Assembly (NCBI GenBank): GCA_016208545.1
Contig: JACQXU010000028.1
Coordinates: forward strand, 1-33,374
DNA: 33,374 bases
From: Candidatus Uhrbacteria bacterium
Lineage (GTDB): Bacteria > Patescibacteriota > Patescibacteriia > UBA9934 > GWF2-40-263
Direction of reading: 5' to 3'
Part shown: positions 1 to 7,742 of the stretch, piece after piece
How positions within the stretch are numbered: position 1 is the stretch's first letter
Layout of the letters: each line of letters begins with the position of its first letter
Notes under the pieces: model-generated
What the model was told of the DNA's origin: nothing
What the model saw: the letters and a program-made list of their open reading frames with translations, nothing else
Database searches by the model: none
Program-made: the position numbers and the translations under genes

Positions 1-38
1 CAATTTTGTCTTATTTCTAAGTCCTGTTTCATAGTGTA
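1..38. repeat. Right end of a palindromic repeat, family C (truncated by window edge)
   Basis: This stretch is nearly identical to the right end of the complete element at 9163-9343: both read TTATTTCTAAG, then two or three variable bases, then TGTTTCATAGTGT. The window begins inside the element, so only the right side is visible. The repeat runs directly into the start codon of the hydrolase at 39. A third related stretch forms the first codons of aconitase near 19050-19073. Confidence 0.7.
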
Positions 39-650
39 ATGTCTATGCGTGTAATCTTGGTTCATGGATTCAATGCTTCTCCGCAGATGAATTTTCATCC
101 ATGGCTTGCGAGTGAACTTCGCGAGCGCGGTTTTGAAGTTGTAACACCAACTCTTCCACTTGCCGCAAGTGAGGAATTGAATTTGTCAAATATCGTCGAG
201 GAAATGAAACGACAGGTTGGGTATCTTAAAAGTGATGATATTTTGCTTGGTCATTCACTTGGCACGTTTATTGTTTTGCAATATCTCGAAGCAGTTGAAA
301 TGACAGAAACTCCGAGGGCTGTGATAATGGTTGCCGCGCCGTTAAAAGTTTCTCGTCCGGAATTGAGTCGTTTGTTTTTAGCTGATCTTGATGCTGATGT
401 CTTGATGTGGAAGTCGCGCGAGTTTGTTGTTGTTCATGCAAAAGACGACACGATGGTTCCATTTGAACATGGACAAAAACTCGCTCAAATGTTCAAGGCC
501 AGACTTGTTGAGACAAACGATGGAGGGCATTTTATGGGAGAACAATATCCAGTTCTTGTTGAGACAGTGGAAGACCTTGCAAAACAGCCGTTTGAGTTCA
601 CCCCAGGCCAAAATCTTACAGATGACTTTGCCCACAGTTTGTACCCTTGA
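39..650 (+). CDS. RBBP9/YdeN-type alpha/beta serine hydrolase
   Basis: A 203-residue alpha/beta hydrolase of the small RBBP9/YdeN-like family, probably a cytoplasmic esterase of unknown substrate. The N-terminal strand VILVHGF carries the oxyanion-hole region. GHSLG at about residues 71-75 is the nucleophile elbow, with Ser73 as catalytic serine. The acid is probably in the VVHAKDDTMVP stretch (about 130-141), and the histidine is in GGHFM near residue 163. Length fits the family, and there is no signal peptide or membrane segment. ATG at 39 and ATG at 45 are both possible starts. The start abuts a palindromic repeat with no clear ribosome binding site. The stop codon (648-650) overlaps the -35 box of the rRNA promoter. 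Family assignment is firm; the substrate is unknown. Confidence 0.85.
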   Translation: MSMRVILVHGFNASPQMNFHPWLASELRERGFEVVTPTLPLAASEELNLSNIVEEMKRQVGYLKSDDILLGHSLGTFIVLQYLEAVEMTETPRAVIMVAAPLKVSRPELSRLFLADLDADVLMWKSREFVVVHAKDDTMVPFEHGQKLAQMFKARLVETNDGGHFMGEQYPVLVETVEDLAKQPFEFTPGQNLTDDFAHSLYP

Positions 651-675
651 CAGCCTTTGTTTACTCCTTTATTAT
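647..675 (+). promoter_or_regulatory. Consensus sigma-70 promoter for the rRNA unit
   Basis: TTGACA at 647-652, a 17-base spacer and TATTAT at 670-675, with predicted transcription start near 682. It is one of the two best promoters in the window. The -35 box overlaps the hydrolase stop codon. It points toward 23S and no other gene lies between, so it probably drives the rRNA unit through a leader of about 480 bases. Confidence 0.75.
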
Positions 676-864
676 TGCGATGACTTTTAAGGATACGTTT
701 TTGCCTCTTTGTCCCAAGAATTGAAGACTTGCAAAAATCACCCATTTTGCAGTATTTCAGAGGGATGGAGGGAGGTAAAAGCTCATGGAGACAACCATTA
801 TGATGAATAAAATGACATCATCTGCATAAAACGCGATCCAACGCCTTGTTTTAAGTATAGCGAG

Positions 865-887
865 ATCGCCGAAGCAGGCGATTTTTT
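865..887 (+). terminator. Hairpin with T-run in the rRNA leader
   Basis: ATCGCC (865-870), loop GAAGCA, GGCGAT (877-882), followed by a run of T to 887. It has the shape of a Rho-independent terminator but lies between the rRNA promoter and 23S. It either ends hydrolase read-through, acts as an attenuator, or is bypassed by antitermination. It is short, so termination strength is uncertain. Confidence 0.5.
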
Positions 888-947
888 GTTCTTGGGAATA
901 GAGACGCGTCAGATGACGGCACTCTGTTCCGAAGAATTGCTCTGAAT

Positions 948-1071
948 AAATCTTTAAAAAGTCGCGACCTTGCGACTTGTGGGGCCCCGCCACCACCTCA
1001 ACGTAGCTTTCGCTACGTCTCGGAGGCTGGCTTCCCCACGCGTCGCAATCTCATCGACTTTTTAAAGATTT
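948..1071 (+). repeat. Large inverted repeat upstream of 23S
   Basis: The left arm (948-984) and right arm (1034-1071) are mostly complementary: the outer AAATCTTTAAAAAGTCG pairs with CGACTTTTTAAAGATTT, and the inner GCGAC and GTGGGG pair with GTCGC and CCCCAC. An internal hairpin, ACGTAGC-TTTC-GCTACGT, lies at about 1000-1017. In the rRNA precursor this would be a long stem ending about 90 bases before the mature 23S 5' end. It is either a processing stem or a mobile palindrome. Confidence 0.75.
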
Positions 1072-1395
1072 TGTAAAATTGGACAGAGAGTTCGTTACAA
1101 TTGAATATAGATATTTATAGTAAAGAGAACCATGGGCGATCATTTAAGAATCGAATTCTTGAATGGTTGCAGAGCATCTAAGAGCATACGGAGGATGGCT
1201 AGACAGAACGTGCCGATGAAGGACGTAGCAGCCTGCGATAAGCTTCGGGGAGGTGGCAAGCAACCTTTGATCCGAAGATGTCCGAACGGGGAAACCCGAT
1301 GCGGGGAATGCCGCATCGTTCGTTGCTGAATTCATAGGCAACGGAAGGGCACCTGGGGAAGTGAAACATCTCAGTACCCAGAGGAAAATAAAAAA

Positions 1396-1478
1396 TATGT
1401 TAGGTTATAGGTTTTAGGTTCTAGGTTTTGGGAATTTCTCAACACCTACTCACTTAAAACCTAACACCTAATCCATTC
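1396..1478 (+). repeat. 23S expansion segment 1, low-complexity hairpin
   Basis: It lies between GTACCCAGAGGAAAAT and AGTAGCGGCGAGCG, where E. coli (about position 250) has only a short stem. The insert has TTAGGTTATAGGTTTTAGG on one side and AAAACCTAACACCTAA on the other, so it folds into an AT-rich hairpin. The same TAGGTGTTAGGTTTTA word occurs between the cupredoxin genes at 25739-25754, so the insert is made of a genome repeat. Confidence 0.7.
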
Positions 1479-1824
1479 CCTAAGTAGCGGCGAGCGAAAA
1501 GGGAACAGTCCAAACCATGATCGTGAAACCACGGCAATCATAAAGACGCAAGTCAATGTGTGAGCGGTGGCGAAAGGTGGAAGCCGTTGCGATCGTCGGT
1601 GTTGCAAGATGGTTACGTTGTCTTCTTCTAAAGACAAGTGAAATTGGTGATTTATAGCGAAAGCGACTGGAACGTCGCACCAAAGAAGGTGAAAGTCCTG
1701 TACGCGAAATAAATGCATCATTTCATTGTAATCATTCTTAAGTACTACGAGGCTCGTGAAACCTTGTAGGAACCTGCCGGGACTATCTGGCAAGACTAAA
1801 TACACGTTCTGATCGATAGTGAAC

Positions 1825-1858
<34 letters not shown>

Positions 1859-1929
1859 AAGGGGAATGAAATAGTTTCTGAAACCGTATGCTTACAAGGA
1901 GTCAGAGCTCCGTGTCTCACTTTCGTTCG

Positions 1930-2070
1930 ACACGGAAATCCGAAATTCGAATGTCGAAATTCGAAATAAATTCCAAATTATAAATTCCAATGTTTCAAAT
2001 AATATTTGAGATTTATGATTTAGTTATTGTTTCGTATTTCGTATTTAGAGTTTAGAGTTTCCTCGTGACG
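1930..2070 (+). repeat. 23S expansion segment 2, about 140-base AT-rich insert
   Basis: It lies in the helix 25 region, between GTGTCTCAC..GACACGG and CTCGTGACGAGC. The insert is rich in AAATTC and GTATTTCGTATTTAGAGTTT words of the kind found in intergenic spacers. Flanking 23S sequence is normal, so this is a tolerated surface expansion. I saw no open reading frame or group I core motif, so it is probably not spliced. Confidence 0.65.
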
Positions 2071-2204
2071 AGCGGTAGCGAGACACGGGGTGATGGCGTT
2101 CCTATTGAAGAATGAGCCAACGAGTGTGTTGTGCGCCGCTGGTTAAGTCCTCCGGGACGGAGCCATAGTGAAAGCGAGCGTTAACCCGCGAATTTGGATT
2201 TTAG

Positions 2205-2265
2205 AAGTGAGAAGTTAAAGGTTGGATTTCCAATTTCTAACTTCCAACTTCCAATTTCCATTAGT
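2205..2265 (+). repeat. 23S expansion segment 3, AT-rich hairpin
   Basis: It lies at roughly E. coli position 645, between GTTAACCCGCG and AGTGACGCGCACACGACCC. GAAGTTAAAGGTTGG is partly complementary to the following CCAATTTCTAACTTCC. Like the other two expansions it is low-complexity and probably forms a protruding stem. Confidence 0.6.
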
Positions 2266-2655
2266 GACGCGCACACGACCCGAAACCGGGTGACCTATCC
2301 ATGTGCAGGGTGAAGCGAATGTAACAATTCGTGGAGGCCCGAACCCACGTGCTGTGCAAAACACGGGGATGACATGTGGATAGCGGTGAAATTCCAATCG
2401 AACTCGGTAATAGCTGGTTCTCCCCGAGATAGCTTTAGGGCTAGCGTCGGTAAATAACACATAGGGGGTAGAGCACTGAAAGGGCTTTGCGGCTTCGGCT
2501 AGCGAGCCTTACCAAACTCCGAATACCTATGTGTGTTCCCGGCAGTCAGACGATGGGGGCTAAGCTCCATCCGTCAAAAGGGTAACAGCCCAGATCTCAA
2601 ACTAAGGCCCCTAAATCGCCATTAAGTGTAAAAGGTGGTGGGAAGGCTTAAACAA

Positions 2656-2686
<31 letters not shown>

Positions 2687-3450
2687 TAAAGATAGCGTAA
2701 CAGCTCACTGGAGAAGCGGTAGGGGAGCATTTGCATTGCGATGAAGCTGATGGGTGACCATTGGTGGAGCGATGCGAAGTGAGAATGTTGGCATGAGTAG
2801 CAAAAAGACGGGTGAAAATCCCGTCCGCCGCAAACTTAAGGTTTCCTGGGCAACGCGAATCGTCCCAGGGTGAGTCGGGAGCTAAGGCGAGGCCGAAAGG
2901 CGTAGTCGATGCACAGCAGGTTAATATTCCTGCACTTTTTTTCAGACCAATGCGGGGACGCTTTTTGAAGTTTCCCGCGTTCTATGGCTATGACGTTGTG
3001 GATGTTTTTGCGCCTGGCAGGTAAATCCACCAGGCTGGGATCAAACCCAAGCACGAATATCACCGCAAGTTTGCTCTTACGAGCAGACAAGGGGAAAGGA
3101 CAAGGAGCCGAGAAAAGCCGCTAGGATTATCTGAAAAAGACCCGTACCGTAAACCGACACAGGTGAGTGGGCACGAAATGTGCTAAGGCGTACGAGAGAA
3201 CCATCGTTTAGGAACTCGGCAAACAAGCGGCCGTAACTTCGGGATAAGGCCTGGTTGCTCCCGGGAGGGAGTGACCCGCAGCGAAAGACTTCAACCGACT
3301 GTTTACCAAAAACACAGGTCCCTGCTAAACCGAAAGGTGATGTATAGGGGCTGATGCCTGGCCAGTGTCCGAACGTTAAGGGAGGGGGTTAACCGCAAGG
3401 TGAAGCCTCTAACTGAAGCGCGGATGAACGCCGGCGATAACTATAATCGT

Positions 3451-3684
3451 GGACTCGCTACGCTCCATTTTAAATGGAGAAAGAGTAGGGCGATTATAAA
3501 ATCCAACTAAATGCTGGAACAGCTGGGAATACTACAGTACCGAGAAGGTAACAATCTGTAGTCGATGCAGCCAATCAGCAGGAAAGACTGTCAATTTGGC
3601 AGAATCCTCAGAGACTACACGTCGGACCCCGTAAAAGGGGATGATATAGTCCATACGATATGGCGACATATCGAGGCATATATG
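3451..3684 (+). ncRNA. Group I intron 1 in 23S (L1923 site), no ORF
   Basis: About 234 bases interrupt CTATAAtcgT|CCTAAGG, equivalent to E. coli 1923/1924, the I-CeuI insertion site. P1 is clear: exon bases 3442-3450 pair with the internal guide at 3490-3498, with the expected U-G pair at the splice site (3450 with 3490). The intron ends in G (3684). Core motifs are visible: a P-like TGCTGGAACAGC, Q-like AATCAGCAGG, R-like CAGAGACTACACG and S-like GATATAGTCC, with GACT of R pairing with AGTC of S in P7. There is no room for a homing endonuclease. The core resembles intron 2 more than introns 3 and 4. Confidence 0.88.
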
Positions 3685-4000
3685 CCTAAGGTAGCGAAAT
3701 TCCTTGACGGGTAAGTTCCGTCCTGCACGAATGGCATAACGAGTTGAAGACTCTCTCAACGATGGGCTCGGCGAAATTGCAGTGTGAGTGAAGATGCTCA
3801 CTTCCCGTGGCAAGACGAAAAGACCCCATGAAGCTTTACTACAACTTGGTCTTGGGTTCATGTTCCGTATGTTCAGTGTAGGTGGGAGCCTTCGGGCGCC
3901 AATGAGACACCACCCTTATGCTACGTGAATTCTAACCACTCTCCATGAAACTGGAGAGAGGGACATGATCTGGTGGGTAGTTTACCTGGGGCGGGTGCCT

Positions 4001-4979
4001 TAACGGAGATTCATTGTTACATCCTTGAAAGAGGTTGAATCTCTATGGGGCCTTCTGTTCGTAATGACAGAATGCACATTTGGCTATATGCTGGAACCTC
4101 CTGTGAAATACGCAACGACCGAAATGGTAAAACAGTTGCGCAGCGCAATATATATTGTGCGCAGGACAATCAGCAGGGAAGTCCGGCAAAGCCGGATCCC
4201 TCAACGACTACACGCCAAATTCCCTTAATGGGAAATAATATAGTCTGAACTTCCGTGAGAACGGAAGATCTTATCGTGTGTCTATCCGCCCAGACATTAA
4301 CGCGATAGGGACCAAACAAAATTATATGCGAAGCAAAAAAATTGAGAATCTAGTTCATCATCTAAAACTTACGGATGAACAGCGAGAGATTCTTATTGGT
4401 ACGATGCTTGGTGATGGACATCTTGAAACAAAAAATAATGGACGGACATATAGATTGAAAATTGAACACACGATTTTACAACGATCGTATGTCGAGTGGT
4501 TTTATAAAAAGTTTCAGGATTGGGTTATAACAGCACCAGTCGTTCGTTCACGAGCAATTACGTTCCGTGGACAAACAAAAGCATGTGATCGCATTGGCTT
4601 TGCAACAATAAGCACCGGATCACTTAGATTTTATGCGAAACAGTTCTATAAAAATGGGAAAAAGATTGTTCCAAAATTGATCCATCGTTGGGTCACACCA
4701 AAAGTTTTGGCGGTTTGGTACATGGATGATGGTTCGATCAAATCGAATCATCACAAAACAGTTTTCCTTAATACGCATAACTTCACTGATCAAGATCTCG
4801 AACTATTACAGAAAGTGTTTGAGAAAAAATATGGGATCAAGACATCAATCAGAACACAGAAAGATGGAAAGCAGATTTATTTTCTTTCAGAAACCGTACA
4901 AATCTTTCTAAAGTTGATCGAACCGTATGTGATTCCATCGATGCGATACAAATTACCAAAAGTTTGGTTAACACAATTG
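4001..4979 (+). ncRNA. Group I intron 2 in 23S (about L2262) with endonuclease gene
   Basis: About 979 bases interrupt the helix after the P loop. Joined exons read GGTGCCT|CCCAAAATGTAACGGAGG, which restores the stem and loop seen in other 23S genes. The last intron base is G (4979). Core motifs are TATGCTGGAACC (P), AATCAGCAGG (Q), CAACGACTACACG (R) and AATATAGTCTG (S). A P1 with one bulge can form between 3994-4000 and GGGGCC at 4047-4052, again with U-G at the splice site. The endonuclease gene lies after S, toward the 3' end. The junction is less certain than in intron 1 because TAACGGAG occurs at both ends. Confidence 0.8.
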
Positions 4980-4991
4980 CCCAAAATGTAA
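4278..4991 (+). CDS. LAGLIDADG homing endonuclease (intron 2)
   Basis: Up to 237 residues from GTG at 4278, or 221 from ATG at 4326, which is the likelier start because the first motif lies soon after it. Two LAGLIDADG-type motifs are visible: LIGTMLGDGHLE (about residues 39-50 from the GTG) and LAVWYMDDGSIK (about 143-154). The acidic residues expected to bind the catalytic metal are present in both. It is therefore a two-motif, monomeric enzyme of the LAGLIDADG_2 type. It would cut intronless 23S genes near E. coli 2262 and spread the intron. The last codons and stop (4989-4991) lie beyond the proposed 3' splice site, so the reading frame borrows 23S exon sequence. It looks intact. Confidence 0.9.
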   Translation: MSIRPDINAIGTKQNYMRSKKIENLVHHLKLTDEQREILIGTMLGDGHLETKNNGRTYRLKIEHTILQRSYVEWFYKKFQDWVITAPVVRSRAITFRGQTKACDRIGFATISTGSLRFYAKQFYKNGKKIVPKLIHRWVTPKVLAVWYMDDGSIKSNHHKTVFLNTHNFTDQDLELLQKVFEKKYGIKTSIRTQKDGKQIYFLSETVQIFLKLIEPYVIPSMRYKLPKVWLTQLPKM

Positions 4992-5168
4992 CGGAGGCGT
5001 TTACTAAGGTCGGCTTAGCGCGGATGGAAATCGCGCTGGACGTGCAAACGCAGAAGCCGGCTCTACTGCAAGACTGACAAGTCGCGCAGTCGCGAAAGCG
5101 GAAGTTAGTGATCCGACCGTACGAAATAGGACGGCGGGAGCTCAACGGATAAAAGCTACTCTGGGGAT

Positions 5169-6062
5169 ACATCTGTGTCCCGTCTGATGGCAACATCAGA
5201 CAAAGTACATGGCTAATAACGGTGAAACCCTATTTGTTCCACGATGGAGATCGTGGCACGAGGTGTAAATAGATAGGGCAATACCGTGGGAAGTCGGGGG
5301 AAGGTAACATGCATTATTATGAAGTTATCTTCAATACAAAAAGAAATCATCTATGGTACGGTTTTGGGTGATGCGTTTTTGCAAAAAACAGGAACGCAGA
5401 ATGCTCGGCTCAGGCTTGAGCATTCAGAGAAACAAGAGGCCTACATGTCTTGGAAGTATCAACAGTTAGAAAATCTCTTCGCCAACAAACCAACCAAAAT
5501 GAAACGAACGCATCCAATCACAAGAAGAACATACGGATATGTTCGTCTACAAAGTCATTCATCACCTTGGTTTGGGAAGTTACGGGAACAGTTTTATCTG
5601 AATGAAAAAAAAATCATTCCGAAAAATTTCGACCGTTTTCTCAAAACAAGCCGCACACTTGCTGTGTGGTACATGGATGATGGTCATTATTATCAACGAG
5701 ATAAATCTGCGCATATTTATATGCAGAAACTTTCTGAAGAAGAAATCTTCAGACTCATTCAGACATTTGAGAAACAATTTTCGATTCGACCGAAGATTTA
5801 TTGTCGGCCAGATCGAAAGGCTTGTAAGTTGACGTTCAATGGACAAGATCTCAAACAGTTTGTCAGATTAATTCGACCGTATATAATTCCTTCAATGGAA
5901 TATAAACTCCCCCTTGACCCCGTAACGACTGAGAGCGAGAATCATTCAGTTTTTTGAGCTCAAGACTCAGCATTAAGCTGGGTAATATGCCGTGCCCCCG
6001 CCATTGGCGGGGTGAAGATATAGTCTACGCGAATGGTAACATTCGAATACGTTAAATACGTG
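5169..6062 (+). ncRNA. Group I intron 3 in 23S (L2449 site) with endonuclease gene
   Basis: About 894 bases split GGGGAT|AACAGGC in the peptidyl transferase region, equivalent to E. coli 2449/2450. P1 forms between GGGAT (5164-5168) and GTCCC (5177-5181) with U-G at the splice site, and the last base is G (6062). Core elements are CGGTGAAACCCT (P), AGGGCAATACCG (Q), CCCGTAACGACTGAG (R) and GAAGATATAGTCTA (S). P and Q closely match intron 4, so the two share ancestry. The endonuclease gene lies between Q and R and its 3' end covers R. Confidence 0.88.
5319..5957 (+). CDS. LAGLIDADG homing endonuclease (intron 3)
   Basis: 212 residues from ATG at 5319; an in-frame GTG at 5286 would add 11 residues from the Q/P6 region and is less likely. 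Two motifs are visible: IIYGTVLGDAFL near the N-terminus and LAVWYMDDGHYY in the middle, so it is a LAGLIDADG_2-type monomer related to the intron 2 protein (shared IIPSMEYKLP-like end). In motif 1 the usual GDGH is GDAF, but the key aspartate is kept. The C-terminal residues around PVTTES are encoded by the intron's R element, so coding and catalytic RNA sequence overlap. The presumed target is the 2449 region of 23S. Confidence 0.9.
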   Translation: MKLSSIQKEIIYGTVLGDAFLQKTGTQNARLRLEHSEKQEAYMSWKYQQLENLFANKPTKMKRTHPITRRTYGYVRLQSHSSPWFGKLREQFYLNEKKIIPKNFDRFLKTSRTLAVWYMDDGHYYQRDKSAHIYMQKLSEEEIFRLIQTFEKQFSIRPKIYCRPDRKACKLTFNGQDLKQFVRLIRPYIIPSMEYKLPLDPVTTESENHSVF

Positions 6063-6106
6063 AACAGGCTAGTCTCCCCCAAGCGTCCACAGCGACGGGG
6101 AGGTTC

Positions 6107-6137
<31 letters not shown>

Positions 6138-6173
6138 AGCTGTAGAAGGTTCCAAGGGTTTGGCTGTTCGCCA

Positions 6174-6209
<36 letters not shown>

Positions 6210-6966
6210 AAAATCATTGCGACCTCTCGCTGTAAAGCGAGAGAAAAATTTGGCTATATCGGTGAAACCCTCCTTAGCAAGACCGAACGCTAAGAGGGCA
6301 ATACCGAGGGAAGATTTGTGGTAAAATTGGAGTGGTATGCTCCAAGAATTTGAAAAAGCTTATATCGCCGGTTTCCTAGACGGCGATGGATGTATAATGT
6401 TTCAACTTGTCAAACGTAAAGACTACGTTTACGGTTTTCAAATTCGCGCAAGCATCGTCTTTTTTCAAAAGACGATCCATCGCGATCATTTGGAATGGAT
6501 AAAGGATAAGTTGAAATACGGATACGTTCGAGATAGAAATGACGGAATGTCAGAATATACGATTGTCGGGATAAACGAAGTGCGTGAGACTCTCAATCAA
6601 ATAGGTCCCTTTCTTAGATTGAAACAGTCGCACGTAAAGCTTGCATTCAAAATTTTTGAAACCATACCAAAGCGATTTGCTCCTTACACCATTTGGGTTG
6701 TAAGTGAGTTAGTCGATCAATTCTCACAGCTGAATTATTCCAAGAAGCGTACTAACACAACAGATACGCTTCTTGATTACTTTGCCGAATTGATGGATCA
6801 ATCACAAATCCCCGTAACGACTGATTCCAAGTACCGAGAGGGAACGGATGAGATAGCGAGAAAATTATGAAGATGGAATGCTATCACACGCCAACTCCTA
6901 TTCAAGAAGGAGAATTGAATAGGAAGAAGATATAGTCTATGCCATTAGAAATAATGGAATATCATG
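6210..6966 (+). ncRNA. Group I intron 4 in 23S (L2596 site) with I-CreI-like gene
   Basis: About 757 bases split GAACGTCGT|GAGACAGTTCGG, equivalent to E. coli 2596/2597. P1 pairs GTCGT (6205-6209) with GCGAC (6219-6223) and keeps the U-G splice pair; the terminal G is 6966. Core motifs are CGGTGAAACCCTC (P), GAGGGCAATACCGAGGGAAG (Q), CCCGTAACGACTGA (R) and GAAGATATAGTCTA (S), nearly the same as intron 3. The insertion lies inside the sequence known as the I-CreI target, three bases from the Chlamydomonas L2593 intron site. Confidence 0.88.
6337..6870 (+). CDS. I-CreI-like single-motif LAGLIDADG endonuclease (intron 4)
   Basis: 177 residues with one LAGLIDADG motif, YIAGFLDGDGCI (about 9-20), so it should act as a homodimer. 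The resemblance to I-CreI runs along the whole chain: GYVRDRNDGMSEY, GPFLRLKQSHVKLAFKIFE and VDQFSQLNYSKKRTNTT match its GYVRDR, QPFLKLKQ and VDQIAALNDSKTRKTT segments (from memory of the family). The metal-binding aspartate of the motif is present. Start is ATG 6337, shortly after the Q element. As in intron 3, the C-terminal PVTTDS is encoded by the R element, so the gene overlaps the catalytic core. It looks intact and active. The intron position matches the I-CreI target. Confidence 0.93.
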   Translation: MLQEFEKAYIAGFLDGDGCIMFQLVKRKDYVYGFQIRASIVFFQKTIHRDHLEWIKDKLKYGYVRDRNDGMSEYTIVGINEVRETLNQIGPFLRLKQSHVKLAFKIFETIPKRFAPYTIWVVSELVDQFSQLNYSKKRTNTTDTLLDYFAELMDQSQIPVTTDSKYREGTDEIARKL

Positions 6967-7017
6967 GAGACAGTTCGGTCTCCTATCTGCCATGGGCAAC
7001 GAAGATTGAAGGAATCC

Positions 7018-7059
<42 letters not shown>

Positions 7060-7256
7060 ACCAGTTGTTCTGCCAAGAGCATTGCTGGGTAGCTACGTTC
7101 GGTGCGGATAAACGCTGAAAGCATCTAAGCGTGAAGTCGCTCCTAAGATTAGTCTTCATTAAGACCCCTTCGAGACTAGAAGGTTGATAGGCCATACGTG
7201 AAAGCGCTGTAAAGCGTTGAGCGGAGTGGTACTAATAGGTCAAGCTCTGCAACCAT

Positions 7257-7466
7257 TTAAGGATTTGAAAAAATTTTGGCGATCTGTTGGCTTAGATCTG
7301 CGCCCACTTTCTCAACGACCGTTTTAGGTCGTCTCGGTCGTGTGCTCGACCTTAACCAACATCTCATCCAAAATTTATTGCAAATCCACTTGACGTGTTT
7401 CGCGTCGAGTGGCTCATCGGTTTTCTTTACATAATATCTTAAATAGAACTCTCTCAAAGAGTTCTC
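7257..7466 (+). other. 23S-5S spacer with long processing stem
   Basis: There is no tRNA in this 210-base spacer. Arm 7261-7290 (GGATTTG..AAATTTTGG..TGTTGG) is complementary to arm 7356-7387 (CCAAC..CCAAAATTT..CAAATCC), giving one long stem just after 23S. Further hairpins are CCACTTGACG/CGTCGAGTGG (about 7386-7411) and AGAACTCT/AGAGTTCT (7445-7465). The last one competes with the outer stem of 5S. These are likely processing signals. Confidence 0.65.
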
Positions 7467-7592
7467 TGTCTTGGTGCCACTTCCTAGAGGGTCACACCTG
7501 TTCCCATCCCGAACACAGAAGTTAAGCCTCTAAGGGCCAATGGTAGTGCGTTTGCGCGAGAGTAGGTGGGCGCCAGGACAGAGAACTTTTTT
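7461..7592 (+). terminator. Extended 5S stem followed by six T
   Basis: GTTCTCTG (7461-7468) pairs with CAGAGAAC (7579-7586), stacked on the 5S terminal stem and followed by a T-run at 7587-7592. This can serve both as the processing stem of 5S and as the end of the rRNA unit. No other terminator lies before the next gene. Confidence 0.5.
7467..7580 (+). rRNA. rrf: 5S ribosomal RNA
   Basis: About 114 bases. The terminal stem TGTCTTGGTGCC (7467-7478) pairs with GGCGCCAGGACA (7569-7580). The conserved loops GGTCACACCTGTTCCCATCC and GAACACAGAAGTTAAGCC, followed by GGTAGTGCG and GAGAGTAGGTGG, are diagnostic of 5S. It follows 23S in the same unit. The flanking GTTCTCTG/CAGAGAAC extends the stem in the precursor. 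Confidence 0.93.
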
Positions 7593-7631
7593 GTTTGGAA
7601 AATTTTTAATTTCTTGATACCGTACCAGCAT

Positions 7632-7742
7632 ATGGGAAATCCTAAAGCACAATGCGCCATTTGCAAACTCTTAAAAAACATGACGATTTTTGTTCTTGGA
7701 GTTGTTGTTGGAATTTTTATTACATTTCTATACGTAATATGA
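7632..7742 (+). CDS. 36-residue CxxC membrane peptide, coupled to downstream gene
   Basis: A small frame of 36 codons with two parts. The N-terminal part MGNPKAQCAICKLLKN has a CxxC pair that could bind metal or form a disulfide. The rest, TIFVLGVVVGIFITFLYVI, is one continuous hydrophobic helix. Its TGA stop (7740-7742) overlaps the ATG of the next gene (7739-7741) in an ATGA arrangement, typical of translational coupling. No strong ribosome binding site is visible. It may be a membrane microprotein acting with the nucleotidyltransferase or simply a coupling leader. I recognise no family. Confidence 0.55.
   Translation: MGNPKAQCAICKLLKNMTIFVLGVVVGIFITFLYVI

Larger units (their letters stand above)
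676..1162 (+). other. Long untranslated leader before 23S; no 16S gene
   Basis: I see no protein gene and no 16S rRNA motif in this 487-base stretch. It holds the transcription start, a terminator-like hairpin at 865-887 and a large inverted repeat at 948-1071. The small reading frames here show no recognisable protein. Confidence 0.7.

Noticed and set aside
1930..2070. A fifth group I intron at the helix 25 insert
   Set aside because: No P1 guide, P/Q/R/S core or terminal G arrangement is visible; it is a low-complexity expansion.
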